DNA from: Epiperipatus broadwayi
Taxonomy: Eukaryota > Onychophora > Udeonychophora > Euonychophora > Peripatidae
Direction: 5' to 3'
Assembly: GCA_028023455.1 (NCBI GenBank)
Contig: JAQFVV010000185.1
Span: 1,565,239-1,629,238 of the forward strand
DNA: 64,000 nucleotides
Positions 61,701-64,000 of the stretch are shown here, piece by piece. The notes under the pieces are model-generated. The model made no database searches, was not told the origin of the DNA, and worked only from the letters and a program-made list of their open reading frames with translations. Positions within the stretch are counted from its first letter, which is position 1. Every line of letters begins with the position of its first letter. Position numbers and translations under genes: made by a program.

Positions 61701-64000
61701 AAAATTTGTATCATAACTTAAGTTAGCATTAAGTTAAATGTAAGATGGTAAGTGTAACTTTTGATAACTGGCCTATAATTAGAATAGGTTATCCCATTAA
61801 AGACCATAAATAAAGTAAATGTATTAGAAATAAATTTAATATTTTGCGTATTGCATATGATGGGATTAATCATAAAAAAAAAAAAATAGTTAGTCAATAA
61901 TTTTGAGTAAAAGCTTCTACAAGGTTATCAAAATTTAATAAACAATGTATTGGTAATGAAATGTATTTTTGGTTAATCAGTTCATATGATTGCATACAGG
62001 AGAAGTAGTAACCTCTAGTCCATAACCAAAAGAGTATACAGATTAATGTCAGTTATATTTTTATATTTTGTATTACTATGGGATTATTGAATAAATGTTC
62101 ATATATTTTTTTTGTGATAATAATAAATTATAGTCTTGTTAAAATTTGTTGTAGAGTCATTTTTTTTTTTGTTTTTATATGCTAAATATAAGTGTTTGCA
62201 CAATATTTGCAAAACCTTTTCTTGAGTCCGAAATCATTCCAAATTCTTAAAAACTTAATATACCAGATAAATAAAGTTAAGCAGATCGGAAGATTTAATT
62301 TTATTTTATTTTAATGAGAATTATTTATGGAGTTGCAAACTTCAGACTAAACATTTTTTTTGTGTGTGTAAAAATGAATTTATTCCCAAACCATTAACTT
62401 TGACTGCACATTATTCCATTCACATTTAGTTAAATTGTCTAAGTAATAAATCTTAGTTAAATTATTGTGTTGCCATGGATGATGGAAGGACACAAGAAGC
62501 ACCCTTGTCTTTTTATTATTCTGACTAAGATTCTGGATAAAGGGGCTGTATTATTCAAAATTGTATGTCATTATTGAATATAATTATCATCTCTTTAGAT
62601 AATATAGTAGTTGATATGAGAGATGAAGACACATTGAATTTAAGTAAAGTAAATGTTTCCTATTGCCGACCAGAATGCCAGTCAAATGCGACAACACAAT
62701 ACTGCCGAGCATTTTCTTACATGAAACAAAGAACCCTGAGATTAATATTATTATAATTATTCTTTAAATTAATAAGTGATCAATTATTGTTGTTATTACA
62801 ATCGTGGCATGGCTTAAGAGAATTGAATGTACAATTGGATTATATGAAAAGTATTTTAGATCATATTGGAAAATTAATGGATATGTTGTTTTATTTTGGT
62901 TGCCTTAAAAACAACCAGAAAAATTAGTATCAACAAGTGCAAATAATATAAACTAATAACTAAAAGAGTTAGAAATAAATAATCTAAACAAATAAATAAT
63001 TAAACTAACCAATATATTAATAAAAAAAGAAATAAAATTAAACTAAACTAATAAATAAATAAAACTGGGTTAGAATATATATAATGAAGCAGTCGGATCT
63101 AATTTCGCTACGAGCTTCATGAGATCCCACCTTTAACCTAGTTCAAACCCTGTCACTAACATTGAATATTTCTGAATGTAATGAGACTTTATACTATCTT
63201 CAATATATGTTAGGTTCGGTTAAAACTAAGGTTATTATTTAAGTATTTATTGAAGCTAATTATCTTATGTTTAAATTTGTTAATGTTATTAATTACCTCA
63301 TAATAAAATATTCATAATATATATATATCTTAATTATGCGAATTGCACGTATATATTTGTAGCTAGTTAAATATATATTCGTTATAAAGTTTTATTACAT
63401 CGGAATGTTTTATTTCATATTTTACCATTTTGTTCAAATTTATATGATTAAAAGTTACATTTTTTCGATAAACCTTCAGATCGTCCTTTCCCAAAGACAA
63501 TAGGAAATCTTTTATTAATTAGTTAAAATGATAAATTAAAACTTTAAGGATGCTGCTAAATTAAAATCATTTATTCAGATTTTACAAATTCATTTTCTAA
63601 ATAGAAAATGAATTCAAAGTTAATGGATTTGAAAGTCATATCAGAGGAATGGATCGGAAATCAATTAGAGAAAAAATTGGTTTGTAACAATATAAAAGCT
63701 TTAGCCTTAAGGCATCAAAGTCAAAATGGGTGGTAAACCATAGGAAAGAGTATAAAAGCCCCAGAAATGTTTCTATAATGGAGCCATTACTATTAAATTA
63801 AGAGGAGTTGCCACCAAAAACAACGTCCTTTTTAATTTTGATTTTTAATAGTATTTTCAGCAAGGTATGTGGCTAACTTCAGGGATCTGATTTCTGGACT
63901 CCAAAGTTCTTCATAAATCTTTAAAATGTTGCTGCTAAACAAAAGTTTTTAATACTAATCATAAGCTGCTGAAATACAGAAGGAAACTAATCCATAAATG
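58755..64000. other. about 5.2 kb AT-rich stretch, no gene recognised
   Basis: No convincing gene. 61120-61560 and 63080-63150 are less AT-rich. CGTTTAAATCCC near 61253 and AGTTCAAACCC near 63141 resemble B boxes of old SINEs, but no A box or repeat partner is seen. The frame at 62565-62756 (63 codons, with YCRPECQS and YCRAF) is the only one here with unusual Cys content. It starts in AT-rich DNA, ends in ATTATTATAA, and matches nothing I recognise. Confidence 0.5.

Noticed and set aside
62565-62756. Cys-containing 63-codon frame
   Set aside because: No recognisable domain, no evident splice sites, and a length expected by chance; kept only as a note.

Overview
This is a very AT-rich stretch of eukaryotic, almost certainly invertebrate-animal, nuclear DNA. 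The reasons are the long (TA)n, (TTA)n and (AAT)n/(ACT)n microsatellites, relics of Ty3/gypsy, non-LTR and Penelope-like (PLE) retroelements, a tRNA-like SINE, terminal-inverted-repeat elements, and no operon-like coding. I cannot name the species. I found no intact host gene, no spliced exon set I would defend, no rRNA or tRNA gene and no CRISPR. A 500-N assembly gap (58023-58522) sits directly after a (TA)n tract.

Layout. 1-3.6 kb: AT-rich DNA with a 231-bp (TTA)n. 3.68-5.19 kb: a head-to-head inverted pair of 5'-truncated PLE copies (PLE-A), each with a GIY-YIG endonuclease reading frame. 10.4-12.2 kb: a decayed non-LTR (LINE-type) reverse transcriptase. 16.2-16.4 kb: a foldback element inside (TA)n. 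21.33-22.45 kb: a non-autonomous DNA transposon with 10-bp perfect terminal inverted repeats and a nested 21-bp perfect hairpin. 24.0-25.1 kb: three copies of one repeat family, the third inverted; a fourth at 43.6 kb has a perfect 15-bp inverted repeat at its ends. 27.35-27.64 kb: compound microsatellite. 27.68-31.17 kb: Ty3/gypsy relic in the order gag, protease, RT, RNase H, integrase. 42.3-43.1 kb: decayed PLE RT, followed by a SINE. 45.8 kb: an isolated PLE 3' end. 45.96-48.92 kb: a near-perfect 2.96-kb palindrome made of two head-to-head PLE copies (PLE-B), bounded by a 13-bp direct repeat. 55.7-56.95 kb: a PLE with RT followed by GIY-YIG. 57.58-57.94 kb: another GIY-YIG fragment. The rest is AT-rich DNA with dispersed short repeats.

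The main theme is Penelope-like elements. At least six PLE-derived loci lie in 64 kb. Two of them have the same unusual architecture: two 5'-truncated copies head to head, one copy reaching further 5' and supplying the spacer. Four PLE ends carry the same small motif (TGATGAA-like box, short stem-loop, GAAA), which resembles the hammerhead ribozyme cores known from PLE terminal repeats. The PLE-B 3' untranslated region is almost free of cytosine on its sense strand for about 1.1 kb. These are the observations most worth following up; none is proven by inspection alone.
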